Shown here piece by piece: positions 10,745-21,034 of a stretch of 64,000 nt of DNA (positions are counted from its first letter, which is position 1; each line of letters begins with the position of its first letter). The notes beneath the pieces were generated by a model that searched no databases, was not told where the DNA came from, and saw only the letters and a list, made by a program, of their open reading frames with translations. The stretch is from Dama dama. Lineage: Eukaryota > Chordata > Mammalia > Artiodactyla > Cervidae. The translations under genes were made by a program, and so were the position numbers. The stretch covers positions 16,130,001 through 16,194,000 of the forward strand of contig NC_083692.1 of assembly GCF_033118175.1 (NCBI RefSeq), read 5' to 3'.

Positions 10745-10750
10745 GAATGT
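10650..10750 (+). repeat. Polypurine (GA-rich) low-complexity tract
   Basis: About 100 bases that are almost entirely A and G (GAGGAAGAAGGAGGAGG-type), capable of triplex or nucleosome-disfavouring structure. Confidence 0.85.
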
Positions 10751-10812
10751 ACCTTGATAGCGCCTGGTACCTAAGAGGCATTAGACAACTCGCTATTGAC
10801 TGAATGAATGAG
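10751..10812 (+). repeat. L2-like LINE tail
   Basis: A short diverged match to the L2 3' terminus: 'AGCGCCTGGTACCTAAGAGGC' phase, ending in CTGAATGAATGAG. Confidence 0.45.
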
Positions 10813-11040
10813 CTGCCTAACTAAGTATTTTCCATTACAATGGATGGTGGGTTTTTATCAAAACTAATAACAAGGAAATCTGACCTTATTTTCATCTGTG
10901 TAACATATTAATTTAACATCCAATTTCTTGTGACTTCTGCATCAGTTTGTGCATAAAACATGGTCGATTTCAAATATCAAGCAAGCAGTTTGTTTCTAGG
11001 GCCTTATCATTTGTAAAAGGCCAAATTTTCTTTGACGATA
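10813..11040. promoter_or_regulatory. Candidate conserved AT-rich element
   Basis: Repeat-free AT-rich block with TTAATTTAACATCC, TTTGTGCATAAAAC and TATCATTTG motifs. It looks like developmental noncoding sequence, but conservation was not measured. Confidence 0.25.
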
Positions 11041-11400
11041 GCTTTTTTTTTTGTATTTTTTTCAGAGTTATGTTTTATTCGGTGGGAATTTTTGGGACTG
11101 CAAGCCCCTGAGACAGCATCTCAAGTGACCCTGACAGAACTGCTCTGAGGAGGCGAGGGAAGGAGCCAAAACATACAGAAGTTTTGCAACGAAGGACAGG
11201 TAGTCTGAACATCAAAAGATGATTGTTAATTAAAGGAAGCCAGATATCTCAAGTTAAGGAATTTAGCATTTTTCTATGTATGGAAAGATGCAAGAGTCTG
11301 GGCTCACTGAAATCATTCCTTTCCTATGCTGGATGAGAGTTTTAACTGCCAAAATCTCATGGTCAACACTGGCCACAGAAAGAATGAAGAATTTGTTTGG
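11041..11400 (-). repeat. Unnamed minus-strand retroposed repeat
   Basis: On the minus strand the element ends in AATAAA (plus strand 11074-11079), then about 15 bases later an A-rich tail (11043-11063). The body ('ATTCGGTGGGAATTTTT...CAAGCCCCTGAG...') is familiar as a recurrent bovine repeat, but I cannot name the family. It could be an LTR or a non-LTR 3' end. Confidence 0.5.
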
Positions 11401-11939
11401 CAAACTCAACAAATTATGCCTCCCAGTACATTTCTACTCTCAGAGATAAATACCTCAAAGAAATTATTAAATATGTGAAACTGGGAAAATTAATTGTAAG
11501 CTAACACACACATGTTAAATGTGCCATTTAGCGGGAAACAAAGAAACACGTTGGCTGAGCCTGTCTCCCGAGCATTAATGATATAAAAGTCAACACCGGG
11601 AACACTGAAATGCGTTTTCATTTCCTAATGGCTCAATTAAGGTAGAACTTCTTATTTCATTATTCTTTAGAATAAAATGCATTTTATTTTTTGCTCTAGT
11701 AAAATGTTTTATGGAGAGGGAAAAACAGCACACGCTTTTAGGTTGTAGGAAAAATCAAATGTAAGTGTTTTATAAACTGTAAAGTGCTCGAGCTATGTAA
11801 AACATGATTAAGATGAGAGCTTTCGACTATGTTTTTACATGAGAAAAGTGCTGGCCAGCAGTTACCTTTCCAAACATATGCCGTAATGAAGCCAGTCCCA
11901 TCAGTGAAGTCCGCACTGCTTGGAAAGAGGTAATTACGA
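11401..11939. promoter_or_regulatory. Candidate conserved AT-rich element
   Basis: Repeat-free AT-rich DNA, best at 11540-11935, with GCATTAATGATATAAAAG, CTAATGGCTCAATTAAGG and AGAATAAAATGCATTTTA stretches. It ends at the target site of the next SINE. Confidence 0.3.
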
Positions 11940-12166
11940 GTGTGCACGTGTTAAGTCACTTCAGTTGTGTCCGATTCTTTGTGACCCCATGGACTATAGC
12001 CCGCCAGGCTCCTCTGTCCATGGGATTCTTCAGGCAAGAATACCAGAGTGGGTTGCCATGCCCTCCTCCAGGGGATCTTCCCAACCCAGGAATCAAACAA
12101 ACCTGCCTCTCTTATGTCTCTGGCATTGGCAGATGGGTTCTTTACCACTAGTGCCACCTGGGAAGC
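11940..12166 (-). repeat. Bov-tA-type SINE
   Basis: Reverse-orientation BovA body ('GTGACCCCATGGACTATAGC', 'GGGGATCTTCCCAACCCAGG') ends in the tRNA-like head (GCCACCTGGGAAGC). An 8-bp duplication AATTACGA/AATTATGA (11932-11939 and 12167-12174) flanks it. Confidence 0.9.
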
Positions 12167-12174
12167 AATTATGA

Positions 12175-13280
12175 ACAGGTCAGTACCAATTCCAGATGAA
12201 GGCTCCAGCCTTGCAGCCAGGACCTCCTTTTACAACTTCATTCTTGGTAAACAATTAGCAACAAGCTTCACTAGAACTCCTGTCTTAGAAGGCTTGCCTT
12301 TCCAAGAAGGATGAGGCAAGGCAGGAAGGGAAACTGCAGGAGGACCAAAGAGGGTTTAGAGAAATAGAGAAGAAGGCAGTCAATGGTACAAGATTTAATA
12401 TGGATAAACACCGGTAATACACTTGTCAGCAATGACCCTAGAATGAGCCGGACTGTAGGAGAGCTGGTGGAAGGGCAGCGATGCAGAGAGAGATCTGGGG
12501 TCAGGACAGATAGCACATTAAGCATGGGCCTCCAGCTCAATGGCATGATAAACACTGCTTTGGGGTAATTCTACAAAACCCAGCCGAGCAAGGAGCAGCC
12601 ATAATTCCTCTTTACTCTCTTACTACAGGCACTGATGGAATTTTATGCACAGCCCCGAGGGACTTGCTTCAAAAGCAGACTGGAAGGGTGATGAGGAAAG
12701 GACTGGAAGAGCGGTGAAGAAGGTGTCAAGGCCTCCCGAAGGCTGTCTGAGCCCCACACGGCAAGGGACAAATGTGGGACCAGGTGGGATGGGTTGCCCC
12801 TGTGCACTGAGGGTCAACACCTGCGTCCAGAGCCCGAGTCACATGCACACACTGTAGGTGTCATCGCTGGTCGCCGCAACTGCCTCTCTTTTCTCTCTGG
12901 TTCAGCACCCCACTCAGGCTGAGTCTCACCTCCACGTCCAGTCCCTGAGGGCTGGTTTACTGAGGGTGCCAGACGATGCACCCTAGAAGTTCAGGAGGGT
13001 AGCTGCCCAAGTTCTTCCCTTTTCTTCCTGCCCTCTGAGCACTGTTTCATGGTGTGATTTCTCTTTATAAACCCTCCGGAAGAGACATGCACGCCAGACA
13101 CCCTGCTGGTTTCTGTGAGACCAGCTAGGCACGTGATAGCCAGCACAGAACACATCACATCACTTTACTTGGCATCTAACCTCGCCTCCCTCCCCTTTCC
13201 ATCACCCTCTGTTCCCAGGCCTTATACTTCTCCAATGAAGCGTCAGCACTTTTTTCTTTTTTTTTGGTGTTTCTTCTTTT
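12175..13280. other. Unique DNA, no feature recognised
   Basis: No gene or named repeat seen. A minus-strand open frame at 12271-12555 shows no recognisable protein. Confidence 0.4.
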
Positions 13281-13366
13281 CCTGTCTTTTAATTTTATTT
13301 AATTGGAGAATAATTACTTTACAATATTGTGATGGCTTTTGCCATACATCAACACGAATCAGCTGG
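13281..13366 (-). repeat. Ruminant L1 3' end fragment
   Basis: Reverse orientation: T-rich start, then 'TTACTTTACAATATTGTGATGG' and 'GCCATACATCAACACGAATC', the bovine L1 3'-end signature. Strongly 5'-truncated. Confidence 0.7.
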
Positions 13367-13369
13367 CCT

Positions 13370-14574
13370 CCGGCTCTGTTTTCTAGGGGACCAGGGCTGA
13401 GATCAGGACTGAATCAGCAAGTGGCTCAGGGCCACTGACTTTCTCGCAGTTCACACTACTTTATTATTTACTATGCCTTGCTTGGTTGGGGAGGAGGAGT
13501 GTAATGAGCGCGATGATTGATGGGTTATGACGGGTGGGCACTGCACTAGTAACAGCCCCTCTGGCTTACAAGGCCTAGGTGGACCTGGCCGCACCCACCC
13601 ATTCGCCCATCCATTCAGTCAGCTTGGTTCTGGTTCAGTTGCCAAGATGTTCAGGTCAATGGTGTCGTCTGAAGCCAATTGTCAGGACCCTCTGGCCCCG
13701 TGTCCCTTCTCCACCCCCCTCTCTTCCAGTCCATACTGTGTTCTCCCTTCTCCCTGGTTTTCTTCATCCTGAGCTGAGCCACTTCCTCGGGTGACCATCT
13801 TTCCCCACGTGTGCACCCACCCACCTCTGTGCTTAGCTTGAGCCTCAAGCACCGGGAGAGTCCAGTGGCTTCAGGAACAGGTCTATGGCCTCACGTGGCA
13901 AAGTCTCCAGGGGCAGGTGGTTTCATCTTTTGGGTGGGCTGTCCTTAGCGTACGGGCCGTCACCTTCCCCGGTCCCCCTAGAGGTGAAGCATGCTTCTTG
14001 TGGCCCAGGTACCACTTCCTCACCCAACCTGTCAAAGCCGGGAAGGGGGTGTGTGCATATATGAGTTTATGCTGGGAGAAATGTCCCCCTGGGTCTCTAG
14101 TTTGTTTTTGCTTGTTTGTCTTGATTTCATTTGATTCCAGAGGAAAATCTTTTTCCCCATTCCCGCTGCAGCAGACTTATCCTCACATCTTCTCAGCCAG
14201 AATCCAGAATCACACTCACCCTAAACCAGTCACTGTCAGAGGAGAAATGATTGCCGTGACTGGTTTAAAATACATTTACTCCCTGAAGCTAGGGGAGAGG
14301 CTCTCTGCTCCTGAGAACATTAATGTTCAGTGACAAGCAAGATTCACTTGTCGCAGGAGGAAGCAGGAAAGGCAACCAACAGTGTCCGCCACACCTGGGC
14401 TGTACCATCGGCAGGTTGGTGGCGCTTGGCTACCCATGGATGCAAGCAAGAAGGGGGTCCCCGTCTGACGGGATGTAAAAGCAGTGTAAGGCTAACTCTT
14501 CAGTCAGGCTACGTTGTGTTCTCACCTTGCTCCAGCAAGTCAAAAGGATGTCAGCGATAAAACACTCTTCCCAG
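13370..14574. other. Unique DNA with a 12-bp inverted repeat
   Basis: No gene or named repeat seen. It contains the perfect inverted repeat at 14222-14267 described separately. Confidence 0.4.
14222..14267. repeat. Perfect 12-bp inverted repeat (hairpin)
   Basis: Arms TAAACCAGTCAC (14222-14233) and GTGACTGGTTTA (14256-14267) are exact reverse complements around a 22-base loop. Confidence 0.9.
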
Positions 14575-14712
14575 GACTTCCCTGAAGTCTAGTGGTTCAG
14601 ACTTTGCTTCCAGCACATCCAATGCAGGGAGTGTGGGTTCGATCCCCGGTCAGGGAATTAAGAACCCACATGCTGTGTGGCATGGGCCAAAAAAAAAAAA
14701 AGCAAAACAAAA
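14575..14712 (+). repeat. CHR-type tRNA-derived SINE
   Basis: The head GGACTTCCCTGAAGTCTAGTGG, a B-box like GGTTCGATCCCCGG and the end 'CATGCTGTGTGGCATGGGCC' followed by A13 fit the short Cetartiodactyl CHR type without a BovA body. Confidence 0.75.
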
Positions 14713-15415
14713 CTGTTGGAGTTGCTGTTGAGTTTTAATAATACATGTAGGCTTCAAATTAGCATATTCTTATTATTTGTCCTTTAATACAAATTGCATT
14801 CCACCTGAAGGTAATAAGTCAGCCACACACACAGAAACTTAGCTCCCCTTAGCTCTAGGGGTGTTTCAAGAGTCCATTCTTAAAAACATGGGGTCATCCA
14901 AGCTCACTTAAGGCCTGTCTATGTCTTGACCCCTGTGGTACTTCCTAAATACATCCTTGTGTCTAAATGGTAAATTCAGAGTAAACAATGGATTTCTAGA
15001 GACAGGGAAAGAACTCGACTTACTTCAGTCTTGTTATTCTATGCGAAATTTTTATTTGCACTTAAAATTTAAAACAGTGAAACAGAACTGTGAGATGTAA
15101 TATTTGTAAGCTCAAATATTAGCTTTTACATGAAAAATCTTACTGAATTGGAATAATAACATTGAAACGTCGAAATGTGTTCATGATTTTGAAGAGTTTA
15201 TTTTTAGATTATCAACAGTCAGGAAAATAATGATTATTATTAATGACTAGTTAATTATTTCTCAGTGTAAATTGGTTGTAGAGGACGGCAGATCCTGGTA
15301 TCAAATATTCAGGGTCTGCCCACCCTATTGGCTGTTGTTCTGTCTCTTCCTGCCCCCAGCTGGGCTGGTGGTCCTGAGAAACAGAGAAAGGTGACTGACT
15401 ACATTTTCTTAGGGT
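14713..15415. other. AT-rich unique DNA, candidate regulatory block
   Basis: No repeat recognised. About 15010-15280 is very AT-rich with GATTATTATTAATGACTAG and TTAATTATTTCTC cores. Confidence 0.3.
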
Positions 15416-15427
15416 ATCTTTAAGGGA

Positions 15428-15627
15428 TACTTCCCTTGTGGCTCATCTGATAAAGAATCCACCTACAATGTGGGAGACTTGGGCTTGATCCGTAGGTTGG
15501 GAAGATACCCTGGAGAAGGGAAAGGCTTACCCACTCCAGTATTCTGGCCTGGAGAATTCCATGGATTGTATAGTCCTTGGGGTCGCAAAGAGTCGGACGC
15601 GACTGAGCGACTTACACTTTCACCTTC
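15428..15627 (+). repeat. Bov-tA SINE with perfect 12-bp duplication
   Basis: tRNA-like head ('CTTCCCTTGTGGCTCATCTG'), BovA body and CACTTTCAC tail. ATCTTTAAGGGA occurs on both sides (15416-15427 and 15628-15639), a perfect target-site duplication that suggests a fairly young insertion. Confidence 0.95.
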
Positions 15628-15675
15628 ATCTTTAAGGGAACCATCTCCAAATAGGTCATCAGTAACCATCCCTGT

Positions 15676-16011
15676 GGCCTTCCCTGGTAGCTCAGCTGGT
15701 AAAGAACCAGCCTGCAATGCAGGAGACCCTGGTTCGATTCCTGAGTCTGGAAGATCTACTGGAGAAGGGATAGGCTACCCACTCCAATATTCTTGGGCTT
15801 CCCTAGTGGCTCAGATGGCACAGAATCCGCCTGCAATGTGGGAGACCTGGGTTCAATCCCTGGGTTGGGAAGATCCCCTGGAGGAGGGCATGGCAACCCA
15901 CTCCAGTATTCTTGCCTGGAGATTTCCATGGACAGAGGAACCTGGTAGGCTACAGTCCATGCAGTCTCAAAGAGTCAGACATGACTGAGCAACTTATACT
16001 TTCACTTCAAC
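15676..16011 (+). repeat. Bov-A2-type dimeric SINE
   Basis: Two tRNA-headed units sit head to tail: a short first one ending in 'CCACTCCAATATTCTTGG' (to about 15792) and a full second one with the BovA body and CACTTCA tail. Confidence 0.9.
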
Positions 16012-16284
16012 CCTCCTTGAGCCCAGAAAATGTCCACATAGCCCCTCAGCACCTTCAGTTTGTCTCCATTTACTCTATCTTCCTCCAATTGAATAATTCT
16101 GCCTATGATCTCATACCAACAATAAAGACAGAAACTCTGTTTCTTATCCATGATATGATTCATTCCTTGTTTTGGTCCATCACTAATATTGTAGCATTTT
16201 CATTTTCTCCTTTTTTTCTACTGTTCACTGAAGAACACCAACTCTAATATGACTCTTCAGTGATGGGGGTGGAGGGGGTGGTGG

Positions 16285-16403
16285 GGACGGACCATTTACC
16301 GAGCATCACTCTATGCTGGGCACTCAGCACTGTTCTGTTCTGACTCAAGGTTATCCACCCCACTTCACAGTTGAGCTGGGTGTCATTACTCTCATTGTAT
16401 CTG
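16285..16403 (-). repeat. MIR fragment
   Basis: Diverged MIR in reverse orientation ('CATCACTCTATGCTGGGCACT...ACTTCACAGTTGAG'), cut at its right end by a BovA fragment. Confidence 0.45.
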
Positions 16404-16404
16404 T

Positions 16405-16535
16405 TGAGGAGGGACTGGCTACCCACTCCAGCATTCTTGCCTGGGCAATCCCATGGACAGAGCAGCCTGGTGGGCTACAGTCCATGGGGTCACAAAGAAT
16501 CGGACACGACTAAAGTGACTGAGCGCTCACACACA
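16405..16535 (+). repeat. BovA SINE fragment, headless
   Basis: It begins inside the BovA body ('GGCTACCCACTCCAGCATTC') and runs to 'CGGACACGACTAAAGTGACTG' and a CACAC tail. No tRNA head. Confidence 0.85.
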
Positions 16536-16608
16536 GCCAATTAACAATGTTGTGATAGCTTCAGGTTAACAGCGAAGGGACTCAGCCATCCGCATATATG
16601 CATCTCCT

Positions 16609-17454
16609 CTCCCCCATCTATTTGCCATGAAAGTGATGGGACCGGATGCCACGACCTTAGTTTTCTGAATGTTGAGCTTTAAGCCAATTTTTTCACTCTC
16701 CTCTCTCACTTTCATCAAGAGGCTCTTTAGTTCTTCTTCGCTTTCTACCGTAAGGGTGGTGTCATCTGCATATCTGAGGTTATTGATCATGATCATGGCA
16801 TCTGGTCCCATCACTTCATGGCAAATACATGGGGAAACAATCGAAACAGTGAGAGACTTTATTTTGGGGGGCTCCAAAATCACTGCAGATAGTGACTGCA
16901 GCCATGAAATTAAAACACACTTGCTCCTTGGAAGAAAAGTTATGATCAACCTAGACAACATATTAAAAAGAAGAGACATTACTTTACAAACAAAGGTCCA
17001 TCTAGTCAAGGCTATAGTTTTTGCAGTAGTCATGTATGGATGTGGGAGTTGGACTACAAAGAAAGCTGAGCGTCGAAGAATTGATGTTTTTGAACCGTGG
17101 TGTTGGAGAACTCTTGAGAGTCCCTTGGACTGCAAGGAGATCAAACCAGTCCATCCTAAAGGAAATCGGCCCTGAATATTCATTGGAAGGACTGATGCTG
17201 AAGCTGAAACTCCAATAATTGGGCCACCTGATTCGAAAAACCAACTCATTAGAAAAGACCCTGATGCTGGGAAAGATTGAAGGCAGGAGGAGAAGGGGAT
17301 GACAGAGGATGAGATGGTTGGATGGCATCACTGACACGACAGACATGAGTTTGAGTAAGCTCTGGGAGTTGGTGATGGACAGGGGGGCCTGGCGTGCTGT
17401 AGTTCATGGGGTTTGCAAAGAGTCGGATACGACTGAGCGACTGAACTGAACTGA
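16609..17454. mobile_element. BovB LINE with inverted 5' segment
   Basis: 16609-16787 carries BovB reverse transcriptase sequence on the minus strand, including the catalytic YADD motif. From 16791 to 17454 the following BovB sequence is on the plus strand through to the 3' end ('CGACTGAGCGACTGAACTG'). The two segments share about 40 bases as an inverted repeat (16612-16655 against 16795-16838) and meet at a GATCAT microhomology. This is the arrangement expected from twin priming. Both segments have stops and frameshifts; no active protein is encoded. A 227-residue minus-strand open frame here is an artefact of the junction. Confidence 0.9.
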
Positions 17455-18290
17455 TTCTCCCCAAACCTGCTTCCCATCTAGGCTGCCACATAACTTTGAG
17501 CAGAATGCCAAAGGGTGAATTTTCACTTTCTATGACTTGGAGAAGGTGAAGGCAGCAGGAAGAAGACAGAGGGAGTGGTGAAAAGAAAGACAATCTATTG
17601 CCAAGCCCTGCTTTGGCCCCATTAGGGCCAAATTGTTTGGTTGGAGCAGGTTCAAATCAGCAGCAATTCTGAAACCACCTGGATGCATGCGAATAGTTTC
17701 TGCAAACACCCAAGATAGCAGGAGGCCCCCTCTGGATGGAGAATAAACTCCCTAGTAAAACAAGGGGGGCTCCTTATCCCATATTCCTTCCCTTTCCAGT
17801 CTGAAAGGCCATCATGAGATCAAACAGGTGGATTTATTTTGCTGTTTCTTCCAACATCCACCAGTGCATATTCCCTTTTGTTCCTTGGATCCTAGCTACC
17901 CCAGCCACTCCGCCGGGGAGACTCACTTCTTGCCCCAGAGAATGCGTCTGTACAGAGATTTAGATTTAGAAACTCTTAACTGACAGCCAGTATGAAGGGT
18001 CACAGGAGAGGGACTTGCCCATCAGCAGGAATGCTTTTGCCTATGGGATCATAAAAGTATCATTTTAAAGCAGTGGTTTTCAAACTTCAAAAAAGAGCCC
18101 CAAAGAGCCTTTCATGGGATGGAACTGTACGCAGCACTGTTACATAAAGCAGCAAAAAAGTAGCTTGTTATGTTTGATAAGTTGGTCCCAGTCTCAGTCC
18201 TTCACCAACACCTCCAGGAAGTCCATGAACCACCTCTATGGAACCTCCAAGCCCCCTTGGCTCATTCTTTGACAAAATAATATCTCTAAA
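17455..18290. other. Unique DNA, possible old DNA-transposon edge
   Basis: No gene. 'AGCAGTGGTTTTCAAACTT' at about 18071 resembles a hAT (MER-type) terminal sequence, but the body is not recognisable. Confidence 0.35.
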
Positions 18291-18915
18291 AATCAGGGTT
18301 CTCTCCCCTCCTACATTGTTGGTGGGAAGGTCAATTGGTATAGCCTCTATGGAGAACAGTACGGAGGTTCCTTAAAAAACTAAAAATATAGCTACCATAT
18401 GACCCTGCAATCTCACTCCTAGGCTTATATCTGGAGAAAAACATGATCCAAAAGGATACAAGCACCCCAATGTTCATTGCAACACTCTTTACGATAGCCA
18501 AGATGTGAAAACAACCTAAATGTCAATCACCAGAGGAATGGATAAAGGAGATACACACACACACAATGGAATATTACTCAGTCATTAAAAAAGAATGAAT
18601 AATGCCATTTGCAGCAACACGGATGGGCCTAGAGATGGTCATACTGAGTGAAGGAAGTCAGACAGAGAAGGAGAAATATTGCATGGCATCCCTTATATGT
18701 GGAATCTAAAAAGAAATTGTACGAATGAACTTATTTACAAAAAAGACTCACAGAGAACGAACTTATGGTTGCTGGGGGGGCGGTGTGGAGAATGGGAGGA
18801 AGGGATAACTAGGGAATCTGGGCTCAATATGTCCACATGGCTGTGTTTAAAATGGATAACCAACAAGGACCTACTGTATAGCACATGGAACTCTGCTTAA
18901 TGTTATGTGGCAGCC
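18291..18915 (+). repeat. L1 LINE, ORF2 end and 3' UTR
   Basis: L1 signatures run in order: 'CTACATTGTTGGTGGGAAG', 'CTACCATATGACCCTGCAATC', 'AATGGAATATTACTCAG', then the artiodactyl 3' UTR with 'CTACTGTATAGCACATGGAAC'. It continues after about 19080. A small SINE-head fragment (about 18917-18952) interrupts it. Confidence 0.85.
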
Positions 18916-19079
18916 TGCATTGCAGATGGATTCTTTATCGCTGAGCCCCTGGCAAAGCGACTTTGTACCATACCTGGTTTGAAATCCACCTGTACATCAT
19001 GACACTGTTTGAGAACCAGCCATGGTTCTATACTCACACAGTACGTGGTACCTGTACTGTACCCATCATGGTGGGGAGG

Positions 19080-19430
19080 AGTTTCGGGGAGAACGGATAC
19101 ATGTATATGTATGGCCGAGTCCCTTCACTATTCACCTGAAACTATCACAACATTGTTAGTTGGCTATGGTGAAAGTGAAGTTGCTCAGTCATATATGACT
19201 CTTTGTGATCCTCTTGACTGTAGCCTATCAGACTCCTCCATCCATGGCATTTTACAGACAAGAGTACTGGAGTGGGTTGCCATTTCCTTCTCCAGGGGAT
19301 CTTCCCAACCCGGGGATCAAACCCAGGTTTCCCACATTGCAGGCAGACGCTTTATCCTCTGAGCCACCAGGGGAAGCCCCCTGTTAGTTGGCTATAGCCC
19401 AATACAAAATAAAAAGTTTTGTTTTTTTAA
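19080..19430 (+). repeat. L1 3' end, split by a SINE
   Basis: The L1 tail ('TATATGTATGGCCGAGTCCCT', 'CACCTGAAACTATCACAACA', then 'GCTATAGCCCAATACAAAAT' and an A-rich end) is interrupted by the SINE at 19168-19381. Confidence 0.8.
19168..19381 (-). repeat. Bov-tA SINE inserted in L1, 14-bp duplication
   Basis: Reverse-orientation element with BovA body and tRNA-like head. TGTTAGTTGGCTAT is repeated exactly at 19154-19167 and 19382-19395, so the SINE landed in an existing L1 tail. Confidence 0.95.
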
Positions 19431-19792
19431 AAGAACAGGAAAAGGTATATTAAAAAAAAAAAATCACTGTTCTCCAAACAGCATTGAATCAATCAATCAA
19501 CCAATAAATAAATAAAACAAGAAACATCACTACTATACAAATCAGACCCTGGCCTAGAACGCCATCCCCTTTAGAGGGGAAGTTACAGGGAAAGTTGCTA
19601 CCTGCCCAAACACACTTGCTTTTTTGTATCAATGCCCTTTGCCACTCAGAATGAGACCAACCCCATTCAGGTGTCTGGCCTTGCAGCATAGGTGAGCGAG
19701 GACCAAACTTGTCATCATGGGCAGTACAACTGGCTGGTTCTCAAACAGTGTCATGACGCACAGGTGGATTTCAAATCAGGCATGGTACGAAG

Positions 19793-20017
19793 ACGCTTCC
19801 CCAGTGACTCAGCGGTAAAGAATCTGCCTGCAGTGCAGGAGACGCAGGAGAGATGGGTTCAGTCCCTGGGTTGGGACGATCCTCTGGAGGAAGAAAGGGC
19901 AACCTACTTCAGTATTCTTGCTCAGAAAATCCCATGGAGAAAGGAGCCTGGCAGGCTACAGCCCATTGGGTTGCAAAGAGTCGGAGATGACTGATGACTG
20001 AGCACATACACACATAG
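19793..20017 (+). repeat. Bov-tA SINE
   Basis: tRNA-like head and BovA body, ending in a CACATACACACA tail. An 8-bp duplication GTACGAAG/GTATGAAG (19785-19792 and 20018-20025) flanks it. Confidence 0.9.
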
Positions 20018-20324
20018 TATGAAGTCAGTTACTAGGAATGTTAATATTGGTAAAGTCTCCAAATTTGCAAGCATAATAAATATTCTTAATCATTTAGTAC
20101 GTAGTACTATTAAATGGCACTTAATATTATCACTTGCATTCACTTGTGTGGGAAGTGCTTTTTTGAGTAAGAGCAGAAGGTGTGAATCAAGATTCAATTA
20201 ATGCTTGTGAATTACAAGGAATGCTCTGATGCCACGGGAAACAACGTCCAGGTAAATGTCTCCTGCTGTCTGTGTCTGGGGAAGCAGTCAAGAAGCACCA
20301 GTAAAGAGTCTGCCATTGGCGTCT
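20018..20324. other. AT-rich unique DNA
   Basis: No repeat recognised; TTAATATTGG, AATAAATATTCTTAATCA and ACGTAGTACTATTAAATGG blocks. No gene evidence. Confidence 0.35.
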
Positions 20325-20430
20325 GGATGATCTGAGCTCAAACTCTCACTCTGCCCTTCATTAGCTCCGTGATCCTGGGATAACATGTAACCACCTTGTC
20401 CACATTTCCTCTGTCTTTAAAATGGTTTGT
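20325..20430 (+). repeat. MIR fragment
   Basis: Diverged MIR: 'GAGCTCAAACTCTCACTCTGCC', 'GCTCCGTGATCCTGGG', 'CCTCTGTCTTTAAAATGG'. Confidence 0.6.
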
Positions 20431-20445
20431 TGCGTGGTAGTGTGG

Positions 20446-20658
20446 GTATATGCTGACATGGTGGCTTAGATGGTAAGGAGTCTGCCTGCAGTATGGGAGA
20501 CCTGGGTTCCATCCCTGGGTTGGGAAGATCCCCTGGAGAAGGAAATGGCAACCCACTCCAGTTTTCTTGCCTGGAAACATTCCATGGATGGAGGAGCCTG
20601 GCAGGCCCCAGCCCGTGGGGTCACAAAGAGTCGGACACGACTGAGAGGCCTCACTTTC
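20446..20658 (+). repeat. Bov-tA SINE
   Basis: tRNA-like head ('GGTGGCTTAGATGGTAAGG') and BovA body to 'CGGACACGACTGAGAGGCC'. A short AGTGTGG repeat may mark the target site. Confidence 0.9.
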
Positions 20659-20861
20659 AGTGTGGTGTAATGCTCTTTGCTCAGTAGCTGGCACAGAATC
20701 TGTGACCAACAGACACTGGCTCCACCCTGTCCTTTCCCGAATGGGGGTCCTGACCTCAACTCTGCCGCTCATAGAGATATCTTCTCCCTGGAACACAATC
20801 ACTATCTACATTACATTTAGCCCTCCAGAAAAGACGACAACTGAGGCTAAGGTGATTGTAT

Positions 20862-21034
20862 GGTTTAGTCGATAAGTCATGTCTGATTCTTTGGGACCCC
20901 ATGGGATTTCCCAGGCAAGAATACTGGAGTGGGTTGCCACTTCCTCCTCCGGGGGATCTTCGAAACCCAGGGATCGAACCTGCTTCTCCTGCATTGGCAG
21001 GCGGATTCTTTACCACTGAGCCACCAGAGAAGCC
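20862..21034 (-). repeat. Bov-tA SINE
   Basis: Reverse BovA body ('GGGACCCCATGGGATTTCCC') and tRNA head ('ACTGAGCCACCAGAGAAGCC'). It lacks about 20 bases of the usual GACTGTAGCC segment. Confidence 0.9.

Noticed and set aside
16566..17249. 227-residue minus-strand open frame resembling a reverse transcriptase
   Set aside because: It crosses the junction between oppositely oriented BovB segments; only the part right of 16609 and left of 16787 is sense RT, and the rest is antisense.
15416..20665. Dense near-identical repeats suggesting a CRISPR-like array
   Set aside because: They are dispersed SINE/LINE copies of unequal spacing and both orientations in a mammalian genome.
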